DNA from: Saccharopolyspora shandongensis
GTDB taxonomy: Bacteria > Actinomycetota > Actinomycetes > Mycobacteriales > Pseudonocardiaceae
Length of the DNA: 64,000 bases
NCBI RefSeq assembly: GCF_900106995.1
Contig: NZ_FNOK01000012.1
Span: 141,550-205,549 of the forward strand
Direction of reading: 5' to 3'
The notes below the pieces were generated by a model. It was not told where the DNA came from, searched no databases, and saw only the letters and a program-made list of their open reading frames with translations. Positions 26,146 through 36,476 of the stretch are shown in pieces. The number at the start of each line of letters is the position of its first letter. Within the stretch, counting starts at the first letter, position 1. The position numbers were made by a program, and so were the translations under genes.

Positions 26146-26516
26146 CGTCGACTCCCGGTCCTCGTCGCTCCGGCGAACACGCTAGGCGCGCCGAGGTGGC
26201 AGGGCCCAGCAAAGCCGGTCGCACCGCGAGTCTGGCGCGGCATCCGCAGCGACAGCGAATATGTATTGCGACTACATATCGAATCCGGCGAGATGCGCGG
26301 CCGTGGCTCCCGTCACCTGACCGGGTGAGCAGGTGAAATGGGGTCCGTCCCACCGGCCCGACGGCTTGGGTCGCGCCACATTTCCAGGGGGCGGCGGCCG
26401 TGTTATGCCCGGGCATGGCACCCTTGGGTTGGCTGTTCCTGCATTTCGCACGGGTATGGCTGCGCACGTACGCCCCGGTAGCGCCGGATAGCCGGGCCAT
26501 GACCAGGAGTGGCTGA
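26146..26516. other. Divergent intergenic region with palindromic operator
   Basis: This 371-bp stretch between the CDF gene and yidC has no gene that I can support. It contains a perfect 7-bp inverted repeat, ATATGTA (26259-26265), seven spacer bases, then TACATAT (26273-26279). That is unusually A/T-rich for this DNA and typical of a repressor site. Which gene it controls is not visible. Confidence 0.5.
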
Positions 26517-27563
26517 GTGGAAAGTTTTTTCTCCTTCATCCTCTACCCGGTGTCGGCGATCTTGTGGTTCTGGCACAAGGTCTTCGGCGCCGTGCTCGGG
26601 CCGGACAACGGATTCGCCTGGGCACTTTCGGTGTTCTTCCTGGTGTTCTCGTTGCGCGTGGTGCTGCTGAAGCCGGCGATCAGCCAGCTGCGCGCCGGCC
26701 GGAAGATGGCGAAGTTCGCGCCGCAGATCCAGAAGCTGCGTGAGAAGTACAAGAACGACCGCCAGCGCATGGCGCAGGAGATGCAGAAGCTGCAGTCCGA
26801 GCACGGGGTCAACCCGCTCGGCGGCTGCCTGCCCGCGCTGCTGCAGATCCCGGTCTTCCTGAGCCTTTACCACGTCCTGCGGGGCTTCACGCCGGGCGCG
26901 CAGAGCAACTTCGTCTTCGACCATGCGGGCGTCGAGTCGTTCGTCAACGCCAACATCTTCGGCGCCAAGCTTTCGAACTGGATCACCCAGCCCGAGGCTG
27001 AGCTCGCGCTGTTCGGCACCGACCGGACGTCCATGATGATCGTCGGCATCCCGCTGATGCTCATCGCGTCGGTGGCCACGTTCTTCACCATGCGGCTGTC
27101 GGTCAAGAAGCAGACCGACGCCGCGATGGCCAACCCGCAGTCGGCCATGATGGCCAAGTTCATGATGTACATCGCGCCGGTCGGCGCGATCATCTCCGGT
27201 TGGTTCCTGCCGATCGCGGTGCTGCTGTACTGGCTGGCGAACAACGTCTGGACGCTCGGTCAGCAGCACTTCCTGACCAAGAAGATCGACCGCGAGCAGG
27301 AGCGCGAGAAGGCCAAGGAGATCGAGGCCAAGAAGGCGGCGCCGCGGCCGAAGCCCGGGCAGAAGCCGGTGCGCGCCGAGGCCAAGAACGACGAAGAGGA
27401 CGCGGAGCCGGCCGCCGCGACGACGGGCGGCACTACGCAGCCCGGTGGCGCCAAGCAGGCGGGCGGCACCAACGGCCAGCGGCCGGGCACCAGGCCGGGG
27501 GGCAAGAAGAACCGGCCGGGCAAGCAGGCGGCGTCGGCCAAGAAGGGCAAGAAACGCCGTTAG
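26517..27563 (+). CDS. yidC: YidC/Oxa1 membrane protein insertase (second paralogue type)
   Basis: A 348-residue insertase that helps fold and insert inner-membrane proteins. The short periplasm-less N-terminus (SFILYPVSAILWFWHKVFG), the conserved SLRVVLLKPAISQLR with the groove Arg, KLQSEHGVNPLGGCLPALLQ and WFLPIAVLLYWLANNVWT are family hallmarks. The C-terminus (about 260-348) is a Lys/Arg/Gly-rich tail suited to ribosome contact. GTG 26517 follows an AGGAG site. It is not next to rpmH/rnpA/jag, so it is probably an additional copy. Confidence 0.92.
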   Translation: MESFFSFILYPVSAILWFWHKVFGAVLGPDNGFAWALSVFFLVFSLRVVLLKPAISQLRAGRKMAKFAPQIQKLREKYKNDRQRMAQEMQKLQSEHGVNPLGGCLPALLQIPVFLSLYHVLRGFTPGAQSNFVFDHAGVESFVNANIFGAKLSNWITQPEAELALFGTDRTSMMIVGIPLMLIASVATFFTMRLSVKKQTDAAMANPQSAMMAKFMMYIAPVGAIISGWFLPIAVLLYWLANNVWTLGQQHFLTKKIDREQEREKAKEIEAKKAAPRPKPGQKPVRAEAKNDEEDAEPAAATTGGTTQPGGAKQAGGTNGQRPGTRPGGKKNRPGKQAASAKKGKKRR

Positions 27564-27576
27564 ACCAGCAAAGGTG

Positions 27577-27609
27577 AAAGGGCCGGTGGAGAAGATCCAC
27601 CGGCCCTTT
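27577..27609. terminator. Bidirectional terminator after yidC
   Basis: AAAGGGCCGGTGGA and TCCACCGGCCCTTT form a 14-bp stem with a five-base loop. A/T ends on both sides allow it to serve both yidC and the converging sortase gene. Confidence 0.85.
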
Positions 27610-27626
27610 CGCTTGCTCCGGTCCGG

Positions 27627-28274
27627 CTACTCCGGGGTGGCCACGACGATGCGGTTCTCGTCGTAGCCGAGGTCACCGCCGACGTAGCGCCCGCCGCAGG
27701 TCACCAGCACCAGGCGATGCGCGCCGCCCTGGCCGAACAGCTCGCGGGCCCGGCCGGGCAGCTCGTCCTTGTCCACCGTGACGACCTCCGAGACCCGGTA
27801 CCGGTGCTCCCGGCCGGCGTCGTCGACGACGGTGACCGGCTCGCCGGTCCGCGATTCCCACAGCTCGGCGAACGGCCCGACGGTGCCCTTCCAGTTGACG
27901 TGCCCGGCGAGCACCGTCGCGCCCTTCGGCGCGTCCAGCCCGGCGCCCCACCAGGTCGCCTCGCCGACGCCGTCCGGCACCGGCAGGGTTCCCGAGCGGT
28001 CGATCTCCTTGCGCACGAGCTCCGCCGTGCCGCCCTGCGGCAGCCGGATCGTGCCCGGCGGCTGCCCGGCCGGCACGTGCACCGGCTGGGCGGGCAGCGC
28101 CTGCGGGGCGACCGCCGCGGCGTGCGGTGTCGGTTCGGCCGGCGCGACCGGGACGGTCAGGGCGGTCGGCTGATCGCCGCCGAACAGGCCGCCGGCGATC
28201 AGGACGACCGCCGCGACCAGTCCGATGACCCCGGCCGCCACCAGCGCGAACAGGGAACGTCGAGACTTTCTCAC
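27627..28274 (-). CDS. Class F sortase
   Basis: A 215-residue transpeptidase. One N-terminal membrane anchor (LFALVAAGVIGLVAAVVLIA) is followed by a Pro-rich linker and the sortase barrel. The catalytic triad is visible: His in VLAGHVNWKG (about 125), Cys in VLVTCGGRYV (about 193) and Arg in YDENRIVVATP (about 208). The linked surface-protein gene ends over its start codon (ATGA), so it is probably that protein's dedicated sortase. Confidence 0.88.
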   Translation of the reverse strand: MRKSRRSLFALVAAGVIGLVAAVVLIAGGLFGGDQPTALTVPVAPAEPTPHAAAVAPQALPAQPVHVPAGQPPGTIRLPQGGTAELVRKEIDRSGTLPVPDGVGEATWWGAGLDAPKGATVLAGHVNWKGTVGPFAELWESRTGEPVTVVDDAGREHRYRVSEVVTVDKDELPGRARELFGQGGAHRLVLVTCGGRYVGGDLGYDENRIVVATPE

Positions 28275-29680
28275 TGCTGCCGCCCCGCCCCGATCCGGCG
28301 GCGCACCGCCACCGCGCCGAAGGCCGCGACCAGGGTCAGGCCCGCCAGGCCGCCGATCAGTCCGGCGGGAGTCCCGCCGTCAGCCGGGGTCGGGTCACCG
28401 GCCGGGATGTGGATCGGCACGGTCGGGGTGTTCGGCGTGTTGGCCAGGCTCAGCTGCAGCGTCTCGCCGGGCTGGACCGTGCCGGACACCGACGGCGGGT
28501 TCGCCTCGTCGAAGGCCTCCTCGTAGCCCTTGGCGGGCGCGATCTCGGTGAGCTTGATCTCCTGCGGGGTGCGCAGGTCGGGGATGGTGGCGGTGCCGTC
28601 CTCGCCGGTCACCACCACGAGGGGCTGCCCGTCCTCGCCGAGCAGCGGGCTGCCGTCCTGGCGCACCGCGGGCGAGCCGTCCGCGGCGGTCACGCGCAGC
28701 GAGACGCCGGCGATGCCCGCCTGGCTCTCCGCGTCGACCTTGCCGACGTGCACCACGCCGGGCGCGGTCACCGCGGTGGCGGTGGCCTCGACGGAGAGCT
28801 CCTGCTCGCCGCCGGTGGACACGACGCGCTGGGTCGTGTCGGGCTGGTTGACGGCCTGCCGCACGTACGGCCGCTCGGCCGGGGCGGAGAGCTTGCCGGT
28901 GATCTTCGGGTTCGGGCCGGTCGGCGTGACCTTCAGCGCCAGCGGGCTGCCGTCCTCCGGCGTGGTGACGGTGCCGTCGGCGTCCAGGCCCTCGACCGTC
29001 GCGTCGGTCAGCGCGAGCTCGACCGGGACGCCGCCGACGCCCTTGCCGTCCGCGCGCTGCACGACGAGCTTCCACTCAGCGGCCTGGCCGATCGTCTGCT
29101 CGCCCTCGGGCGCGGTGAGCTCGGCCTTCCAGGGGCCGCGGTTCGCCGCGGCTTCCGCCTTGAGCTCGGTGACCGTGGCCTGCGCGCCCTGCGGCAGCTT
29201 GGCGAAGTGGGCGTCGGCGTCGTAGCCGATGCGCTTGAAGTCGTTCTGCGGGTCGAGGTCGGCCTGGCTGCGCGGCGCGGCGGTCCACGAGTGCAGCAGG
29301 TGCGCCAGCGCGGCGGCCTCGTCCGGCGACTGCGTGTTGCCGTAGCGCAGCAGCAGGTACGAGATGTTCGCCGCCACGTCGTCCGGGAGCTTCGTGCCCC
29401 ACTTGGTCTTGAGCTCGTCGCCCGGCTCGTACTCCTCGCCGCTGTCCGGGGCGGTCAGCGCGAACTGCACGCACCAGACCTGCTGGCCGTTGACGAGGTA
29501 GGAACCCAGCCAGTCGCGGTCCGGTTCCGGGTTGCCCCGGTACGGCTGCCCGGGCCGGGTCTCGTGGCCGATCGCCTCCTGCGGGTCGGCGCTAGCGGCG
29601 CCGGGGGTGGCGAGCAAACTGCCCCCCGCGAGCACGGCGGTGCCGAGCACCGCCGTGAGCCATTTCCTGAACATGCGCAT
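28271..29680 (-). CDS. Cell-surface protein with Ig/SpaA-like domains
   Basis: A 469-residue secreted protein. It has a signal peptide (WLTAVLGTAVLAGGSLLATP ending ASA-DP), an N-terminal region with VWCVQFALTAPDSGEEY reminiscent of thioester-domain adhesins but lacking the expected Gln partner (HLLHSW), a central beta-rich region, and a SpaA/Cna-B-like domain (LRVTAADGSPAVRQ to TEIAPAKGYEEAF). It ends with a hydrophobic helix and an RRR tail. This is the layout of a wall-sorted protein, yet no LPxTG or LAxTG is seen before the helix. Translationally coupled to the sortase. Confidence 0.8.
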   Translation of the reverse strand: MRMFRKWLTAVLGTAVLAGGSLLATPGAASADPQEAIGHETRPGQPYRGNPEPDRDWLGSYLVNGQQVWCVQFALTAPDSGEEYEPGDELKTKWGTKLPDDVAANISYLLLRYGNTQSPDEAAALAHLLHSWTAAPRSQADLDPQNDFKRIGYDADAHFAKLPQGAQATVTELKAEAAANRGPWKAELTAPEGEQTIGQAAEWKLVVQRADGKGVGGVPVELALTDATVEGLDADGTVTTPEDGSPLALKVTPTGPNPKITGKLSAPAERPYVRQAVNQPDTTQRVVSTGGEQELSVEATATAVTAPGVVHVGKVDAESQAGIAGVSLRVTAADGSPAVRQDGSPLLGEDGQPLVVVTGEDGTATIPDLRTPQEIKLTEIAPAKGYEEAFDEANPPSVSGTVQPGETLQLSLANTPNTPTVPIHIPAGDPTPADGGTPAGLIGGLAGLTLVAAFGAVAVRRRIGAGRQQ

Positions 29681-30103
29681 GCAGCTCCAGTTCCGGTGGT
29701 GGAGGTGAGAGACGCCACGTGCTCGTTCTCCGAACCCCGACCAGGAGCACGGGTCGCCTCACGCGATGATTTCGATCACGGAGCGTGTCCACAAGAGGTC
29801 ATTAGGTGGACCTTTCCGGTTACTTCGCGCCGACGGTCGCGCACGTACCGTTCGATTCGATCACCCGTTGGGCCGCACCGCGGGCGTCCCGGCCTCGTCC
29901 GGTGCCTACCGGTCGCAGCGCCGGTGATCGGTTGGCGACCTGATGCGATCGTTACTGTTCGCGAAATCGATACCCAGTAGTGCCCCGCCTCGATGGGGAG
30001 CGGCGAGATCGAACGGTAAAGTCGGTTTTACCGAAACGGGAACCGGTCAACGCCCCCGATCGTTGTTCCGAGTGACGGCGTAAGCACGCCCCAGGAGGAT
30101 GAG
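29681..30103. other. Divergent intergenic region with small inverted repeat
   Basis: No gene is supported in these 423 bp between the surface-protein gene and the Bax-inhibitor gene. CGGTAAA (30014-30020) and TTTACCG (30027-30033) make a 7-bp inverted repeat about 70 bp before the TTG start at 30104, a possible operator or promoter-associated site. Confidence 0.45.
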
Positions 30104-30898
30104 TTGCGCACAACGAGCAACCCAGCGTTCCGCAACCTGCCGACCACCGGCGGTTACGCGAACTTCAACTACGGCCAGGGGCAGCCTGCTGCTCCCTTCG
30201 GCCAGGCGCCGGCTGCGCCGCCGCAGACCGCGCGACCGATGACCATCGACGACGTGGTCACCAAGACCGCGATCACGCTCGGCCTGGCGGTGATCACCGG
30301 CGCCCTGACCTACCTGGTCGGTCCGCCGGCCGTCGCGCTGGCGCTGCCGGCCGCGATCGTCGGCCTGGTGATCTCGCTGGTCATCATCTTCAAGAAGAAG
30401 GTCAGCCCGGCGCTGGTCATCGCCTACTCGGCGGTCGAGGGCGTGTTCCTCGGCGGCATCAGCTACGTGATCGCCCTGGCGGTCGGCAACCCGGGGATCA
30501 TCATCCAGGCCATCGCGGGCACCGTCGGTGTCTTCGCGGCCATGCTGGTGGTCTACAAGACGGGCGCCATCCGCGTCACCCCGAAGCTGACCAAGTGGAT
30601 CATCGGCGCGGTCGCCGGTGTCGCGGTGCTGATGCTGGTCAACATGATCGCCAGCTTCTTCACCCCGGGCGGACTGGGCCTGCGCGACGGCGGCGGGCTC
30701 GCGATCGCGTTCAGCCTGCTGTGCATCGGCATCGCGGCGTTCAGTTTCCTGCTCGACTTCGACGCCGCGGACCAGGCGATCAAGGGCGGCGTGGACGCCA
30801 AGTTCGCGTGGTACATCGCGTTCGGCCTGATGACCACCCTGGTCTGGCTCTACCTGGAGATCCTCCGCCTGCTCTCCTACTTCCAGAGCAGCGACTGA
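30104..30898 (+). CDS. Bax inhibitor-1/YccA-family membrane protein
   Basis: A 264-residue protein with about seven transmembrane helices, of the bacterial BI-1 (YetJ/YccA) group, whose studied members leak protons or calcium. An N-terminal 45-residue Gln/Pro-rich cytosolic tail precedes the helices. Family features include VIAYSAVEGVFLGGISYVIA and the acidic DFDAADQAIKGGVDAKFAWY region in the last loop. TTG 30104 is chosen because an AGGAGG site lies five bases before it. Confidence 0.88.
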   Translation: MRTTSNPAFRNLPTTGGYANFNYGQGQPAAPFGQAPAAPPQTARPMTIDDVVTKTAITLGLAVITGALTYLVGPPAVALALPAAIVGLVISLVIIFKKKVSPALVIAYSAVEGVFLGGISYVIALAVGNPGIIIQAIAGTVGVFAAMLVVYKTGAIRVTPKLTKWIIGAVAGVAVLMLVNMIASFFTPGGLGLRDGGGLAIAFSLLCIGIAAFSFLLDFDAADQAIKGGVDAKFAWYIAFGLMTTLVWLYLEILRLLSYFQSSD

Positions 30899-30915
30899 CA
30901 CCAGGTCCCTGACCT

Positions 30916-30959
30916 GAAACGGGGCACCATCGTCCAACGGACTGGTGGTGCCCCGTTTC
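30916..30959 (+). terminator. Terminator after the BI-1 gene
   Basis: GAAACGGGGCACCA and TGGTGCCCCGTTTC form a perfect 14-bp stem with a 16-base loop, beginning 17 bases past the stop codon. Confidence 0.8.
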
Positions 30960-31100
30960 GCGTTCGGGTTCTTGGGTCTCACGACGCCGATTAGTAGTGA
31001 CCTGGCCGGAGGTCCGGATGGCGTCAGGCAAGCGGCGACGCCGCTTCCTGCGGTGAACCGTTACCGCGAGGTTCAAGGCGGTGTGCGCAGAAGTCACCGC

Positions 31101-31265
31101 AAGCGGCGCAGCCGCTTAGCCCACGCACGAAACTTGCACCGCCGCGGGTTCTCAGAGGCCTTCTCGCGAGGACAGCCCCGCCACGACGTATTGGTCATAC
31201 GTGTGCCGGGGATCCCGGAGTCGAGAAGGCCTCTGAGGTTCCGCTACTCGCACCGCTACGGAAAA
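31101..31265 (+). repeat. Structured interspersed repeat, copy 3
   Basis: It begins AAGCGGCGCAGCCGCTT and keeps the long palindrome CTCAGAGGCCTTCTCG / CGAGAAGGCCTCTGAG. Its apical hairpin is ACGTA-TTGGTCA-TACGT, whereas copy 1 has GTGAA...TTCAT. The distal border is GGTTCCGCTACTCGCACCGC. It lies between the terminator of the BI-1 gene and the converging thiolase gene. Confidence 0.85.
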
Positions 31266-31287
31266 CGAGCCTGGAACCGAAAAGGGA

Positions 31288-32508
31288 TCAGGAGAGGCGC
31301 TCTAGGACCATGGCCATGCCTTGGCCGCCGCCGACGCACATCGTCTCCAGGCCGAACTGCTTGTCGTGCCACTGCAGGGAGTTGATCAGCGTCGTCGTGA
31401 TCCGGGCGCCCGTCATGCCGAACGGGTGGCCCACCGCGATCGCGCCGCCGTTGACGTTCAGCTTCTCCAGCGGGATGCCCAGGTCCTGGTAGGACGGGAT
31501 CACCTGGGCGGCGAAGGCCTCGTTGATCTCCACCAGGTCGATGTCGCCGATGCCCAGCCCCGCGCGCTTGAGCGCCTGCTTGGACGCCTCCACCGGACCG
31601 AGGCCCATGATCTCCGGCGACAGGCCGGAGACGCCGGTCGACACGACCCGCGCCAGCGGGGTCAGGCCGAGCTGCTTGGCCTTCGTGTCGCTCATGATCA
31701 CCAGGGCGGCGGCGCCGTCGTTGAGCGGGCAGCAGTTGGCCGCGGTGATCCGGCCGTCCGGGCGGAACACCGGCTTGAGCCCGGAGACGCCTTCCTTGGT
31801 CACGCCGGCCCGCGGCCCGTCGTCGGCGTCGACGACCTTGCCGTCGGGGGTGGTGACCGGGGTGATCTCGCGGCTCCAGAAGCCGTTGGCGATCGCCTTC
31901 TCGGCCAGGTTCTGCGAGCGGACGCCGAAGTCGTCCATCTCGTCGCGGCTGATGCCCTTGAGCCGGGCGAGGTTCTCGGCCGTCTGCCCCATCGGGATGT
32001 AGACGTCCGGGATCACGTCGAGGGTGCGCGGGTCGGTCCAGGAGTCCGCGCCCTGCTCGGCGGTCTGCTGGGTGCGCGCCTGGGCCTCGGCGAACAGCGG
32101 GTTCTTGGTGTCCTCCAGCGAGTCGGAGTTGCCCTTGGCGAACCGCGACACCATTTCGACGCCGGCGCTGATGAACACGTCGCCCTCGCCGGCCTTGATC
32201 GCGTGCAGCGCCATCCGGGTGGTCTGCAGGCTCGACGAGCAGTAGCGGGTGACGGTGGTGCCGGGCAGCTGGTCGTGGCCGAGCAGCACGGCGACCACGC
32301 GCGCCATGTTGTAGCCCTGCTCGCCGCCGGGCAGGCCGCAGCCGAGCATCAGGTCGTCGATCTCGGCCGGGTCCAGCTCGGGCACCTTGTCCAGGGCGGC
32401 GCGGATGATCTGCGCGGTGAGGTCGTCGGGCCGGAGGTCCTTCAGCGAGCCCTTGCCTGCTCGGCCGATGGGGGAGCGCGCGGTGGAGACGATGACTGCT
32501 TCGGGCAT
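31288..32508 (-). CDS. Acetyl-CoA acetyltransferase (thiolase)
   Basis: A 406-residue thiolase-superfamily enzyme, condensing or cleaving acyl-CoA in the cytosol. The nucleophilic Cys is in [11 protein letters not shown] (about 90), the His in [12 protein letters not shown] (about 361), and the second Cys in [13 protein letters not shown] (about 392). The start at 32508 has an AAGGAG site. It corresponds in position to fadA3 (Rv1074c) in the M. tuberculosis order, next to the SGNH hydrolase and cbs. Confidence 0.92.
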   Translation of the reverse strand: MPEAVIVSTARSPIGRAGKGSLKDLRPDDLTAQIIRAALDKVPELDPAEIDDLMLGCGLPGGEQGYNMARVVAVLLGHDQLPGTTVTRYCSSSLQTTRMALHAIKAGEGDVFISAGVEMVSRFAKGNSDSLEDTKNPLFAEAQARTQQTAEQGADSWTDPRTLDVIPDVYIPMGQTAENLARLKGISRDEMDDFGVRSQNLAEKAIANGFWSREITPVTTPDGKVVDADDGPRAGVTKEGVSGLKPVFRPDGRITAANCCPLNDGAAALVIMSDTKAKQLGLTPLARVVSTGVSGLSPEIMGLGPVEASKQALKRAGLGIGDIDLVEINEAFAAQVIPSYQDLGIPLEKLNVNGGAIAVGHPFGMTGARITTTLINSLQWHDKQFGLETMCVGGGQGMAMVLERLS

Positions 32509-32670
32509 GAGAACTCCTTTGTTCGCGGCCGCGGAAACGCCGTGCGACCGCCTCGGGGCGACATGGCCGTACCAAGCGGTCACTTTAGATCCGGTACCGC
32601 CATCTTCGCGGTGATGACGGTCACCGGGCAAGACCCAAACCGACCGGTCAGTACGCCGTTTCGGGTGAGG

Positions 32671-33597
32671 TCAGGAGTTCCCGCGGCGGTGCAGCCTGCG
32701 GTTGAGCCGGGCCACGATCCGGCTGGTCGGGCGGCGTGCCTCGGCGGCCTTCGACCTGGTCGGGGCGGGCGGCAGCGGGCCGCCCCGCCATTCGCCGATC
32801 ACCGAGCACATCGCGGGCAGCAGGATCGCCGCCGCCGCCTCGTAGCCCGCCGCCGAGGGGTGGAACCGGTCCGGGCTGAAGAACTCGCCCGGCCGCGCCA
32901 GGAACTCCGGCGACAGCAGGTCCGCCAGCGGCACCGCGCGCCCGCCGGCCGCCTCCACGACGCGCCGCTGCGCGCGGCCGAGCGCGAGGCTCCAGTGCCG
33001 CGCGATGGAACGCAGCGGCTGCGGGATCGGCCGGATCGCGCCCAAGTCCGGGCAGGTGCCGACGACGACCGCGACATCCGCGTCGGCCAGCCGCCGCACC
33101 GCGCCGCCGAGCAACTCCGCGCAGGCCGACACGGGCAGCTTCGAGGTGACGTCGTTGGCCCCGATGATGATCAGCGCCAGCTTCGGCGGGCGCAGCAGCG
33201 CGGCGTCCACCTGCGCGGCCAGCTCCTGCGACGTGGTCCCGACGATCGCGTGCGTGGTCAGCGCGACCGGCCGGTCGAGCTCCTCGGCCAGGCCGCGGGC
33301 CAGCCGCACGCCGGGCAGGTCCGCCTGGAAGTCGACGCCGAGCCCCGCCGCGGCGGAGTCGCCGAGCACGGCGAACTCCAGCGGCTCGAAGCCGTCGGCG
33401 AGTTCTCCGCGCGGCACCGGGCCGATGCCGCTGGGCAGGTGGATGCCGTCGGCGCGCAGGGGATCGTTGGCGGGTGGGCCGATCACCCGTCGTGCGTACC
33501 CGGCCTGCCCGTTGAGCAGCCCGTACGCCGCGCCGGAAAGTCCGCCGGCGGTGCCCGCCGCCAGCAGTGCGAGCCGGAATGCCTTCGCCGCGATCAT
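32671..33597 (-). CDS. Exported SGNH/GDSL-type hydrolase
   Basis: A 308-residue esterase/lipase-like protein. The N-terminal hydrophobic segment (ALLAAGTAGGLSGAAYGLL) is a signal or anchor. Block I is VLGDSAAAG (Ser about 78), block III IIIGANDVTS and block V DRFHPSAAGY with the catalytic Asp/His. The ATG at 33597 has a GGGAGG site and is preferred over one 5 codons upstream. The gene corresponds to Rv1075c. Its natural substrate is unknown. Confidence 0.87.
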   Translation of the reverse strand: MIAAKAFRLALLAAGTAGGLSGAAYGLLNGQAGYARRVIGPPANDPLRADGIHLPSGIGPVPRGELADGFEPLEFAVLGDSAAAGLGVDFQADLPGVRLARGLAEELDRPVALTTHAIVGTTSQELAAQVDAALLRPPKLALIIIGANDVTSKLPVSACAELLGGAVRRLADADVAVVVGTCPDLGAIRPIPQPLRSIARHWSLALGRAQRRVVEAAGGRAVPLADLLSPEFLARPGEFFSPDRFHPSAAGYEAAAAILLPAMCSVIGEWRGGPLPPAPTRSKAAEARRPTSRIVARLNRRLHRRGNS

Positions 33598-33844
33598 TCG
33601 GCCCTCCCTCACCAGTCCTGCGGCCGGTTACCGGCCGCGCCAACGGGGGATGGGAAATGGTCACCCACATCGCCCCGGATCCGCGCGGCGAATTTCCCCG
33701 TCACTGGCAAGACGCGGCGCGGACCGAAATCGTTCCCTGCCGGTGTGTCGCGTTCCAGGTCCCTTGGGTTAGCCGGTGACCAGGCTATTAGGCTCGACGT
33801 CACACACCCGGCGAGCAGCAGTTACGAAGGATCGAGGACCGGAC

Positions 33845-35212
<1,368 letters not shown>

Positions 35213-35314
35213 CGACTTGTTACGGAACGACACTACGCTGCAGGTCGATCAGCTAGCGTGTGTGATCGCATGCCCCAGACTTCGCATTACGCCCCAAGGG
35301 AGTAGGACACCCCG

Positions 35315-36373
35315 ATGAGCTCTCCGCAGCCGCCGGACGGCGGTCAGCAGGGTTCGGACCCCATCTCGAACCGGATGGACCCGCAGGACCCCAACCAGGC
35401 CGGCAGCGACGCGACGCAGGTCGTGAGGCCTGTCCAGCCGCAGGGCCAGCAGCTGCCGTCCGACTCGACCCAGGTCGTGCCGCCGTCGATGCAGCCGCCG
35501 CAGCCGATGTACCAGCAGCCCGGCCTGGCCGGCCAGGGCGCCGGCGCCGAGGCGACCGCGATGGTGCCGCCGTCGATGCAGCCGCCGCAGCCGATGTACC
35601 AGCAGCCGGGCACCCAGAGCCAGCCGGGCGGCTTCCCGTCACAGCCGCAGGGCACGCCCAGCGGCGGTTTCCCGGCCCCGCAGGCCCAGGGCGGCTTCGG
35701 CGCCCCGCCGCCGCAGGCCGGCTACGGCCAGCCCGCGGGCCAGGGCCAGGGCAGCAAGGGCCTCGCCCTGACCGCCGGTTGGGTCGCGACGGTCATCGGT
35801 GGCCTCGGCCTGATCTTCAACCTGATCGGCGTGATCACCCTTAGTGCGACGTACTCGTACCTGGAGACCCAGACTGCCGAGCTGGAGCAGTACAAGGAAT
35901 ACGGCATCGAGATGCCGGAGATCAACCTCCCGCCGTACGGCCTGATGATCACCCTGTACATCGGGTTCCTGATCGCCAGCCTCGTGCTGCTGGCCGGCGG
36001 GATCATGGTCATCCTCAAGAAGAACGTCGGCCCGATCCTGGTCGTCGCCGCTTCGGGTCTGTACGCCATCTGCCAGCTGGTGACCCTCTTCACCGGCTTC
36101 GTCACCGGCATCTCCATCGCCGGCACCATCGTGGCCATCCTGATCGCAGCCGCTATCGGTGTGCTGGCGTTCCTGCCGGGCACCCGGCAGTACATCGCCG
36201 CCGCCGGTTCCGGTGCGCCGGCTCCGGCCGCCGTCGGTGGCTACGGCCAGCCCGGTCAGCAGGGTGGCTTCGGCCAGCCGGGCCAGCCGCAGCAGTTCGG
36301 CCAGCCGGGCCAGCAGCCCGGTGGTTTCCCGCCCGCCGGCGGGCAGCAGCCGCCGCAGCCCCCGCAGTGGTGA
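35315..36373 (+). CDS. pra: Proline-rich antigen (Pra)-like membrane protein
   Basis: A 352-residue protein with Pro/Gln-rich cytosolic ends and four hydrophobic helices between about 148 and 290 (GWVATVIGGLGLIFNLIGVI and similar). The N-terminus holds two near-identical repeats of PPSMQPPQPMYQQPG. Its place between cbs and metB matches pra (Rv1078) of M. tuberculosis, also a proline-rich membrane protein. An AAGGGAG site precedes the ATG. Function is not known. Confidence 0.78.
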   Translation: MSSPQPPDGGQQGSDPISNRMDPQDPNQAGSDATQVVRPVQPQGQQLPSDSTQVVPPSMQPPQPMYQQPGLAGQGAGAEATAMVPPSMQPPQPMYQQPGTQSQPGGFPSQPQGTPSGGFPAPQAQGGFGAPPPQAGYGQPAGQGQGSKGLALTAGWVATVIGGLGLIFNLIGVITLSATYSYLETQTAELEQYKEYGIEMPEINLPPYGLMITLYIGFLIASLVLLAGGIMVILKKNVGPILVVAASGLYAICQLVTLFTGFVTGISIAGTIVAILIAAAIGVLAFLPGTRQYIAAAGSGAPAPAAVGGYGQPGQQGGFGQPGQPQQFGQPGQQPGGFPPAGGQQPPQPPQW

Positions 36374-36387
36374 CGCGTTGATCCACG

Positions 36388-36424
36388 GAAGCGGCCCCCG
36401 ACCTGCCCGGTCGGGGGCCGCTTC
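36388..36424 (+). terminator. Terminator between pra-like gene and metB
   Basis: GAAGCGGCCCCCGACC and GGTCGGGGGCCGCTTC form a 16-bp perfect stem with a five-base loop, 15 bases after the stop. It separates the pra-like transcript from metB. Confidence 0.85.
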
Positions 36425-36476
36425 ACATCGCGGGCCGGAGTCGGCGGATCGGCCGCCAGGTCGTACGCTGCTCCAC

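Noticed and set aside
30047..30982. Long open frame antisense to the Bax-inhibitor gene
   Set aside because: High GC leaves long antisense frames open. The plus-strand frame has a ribosome site, membrane helices and family motifs, so the antisense one is a shadow.
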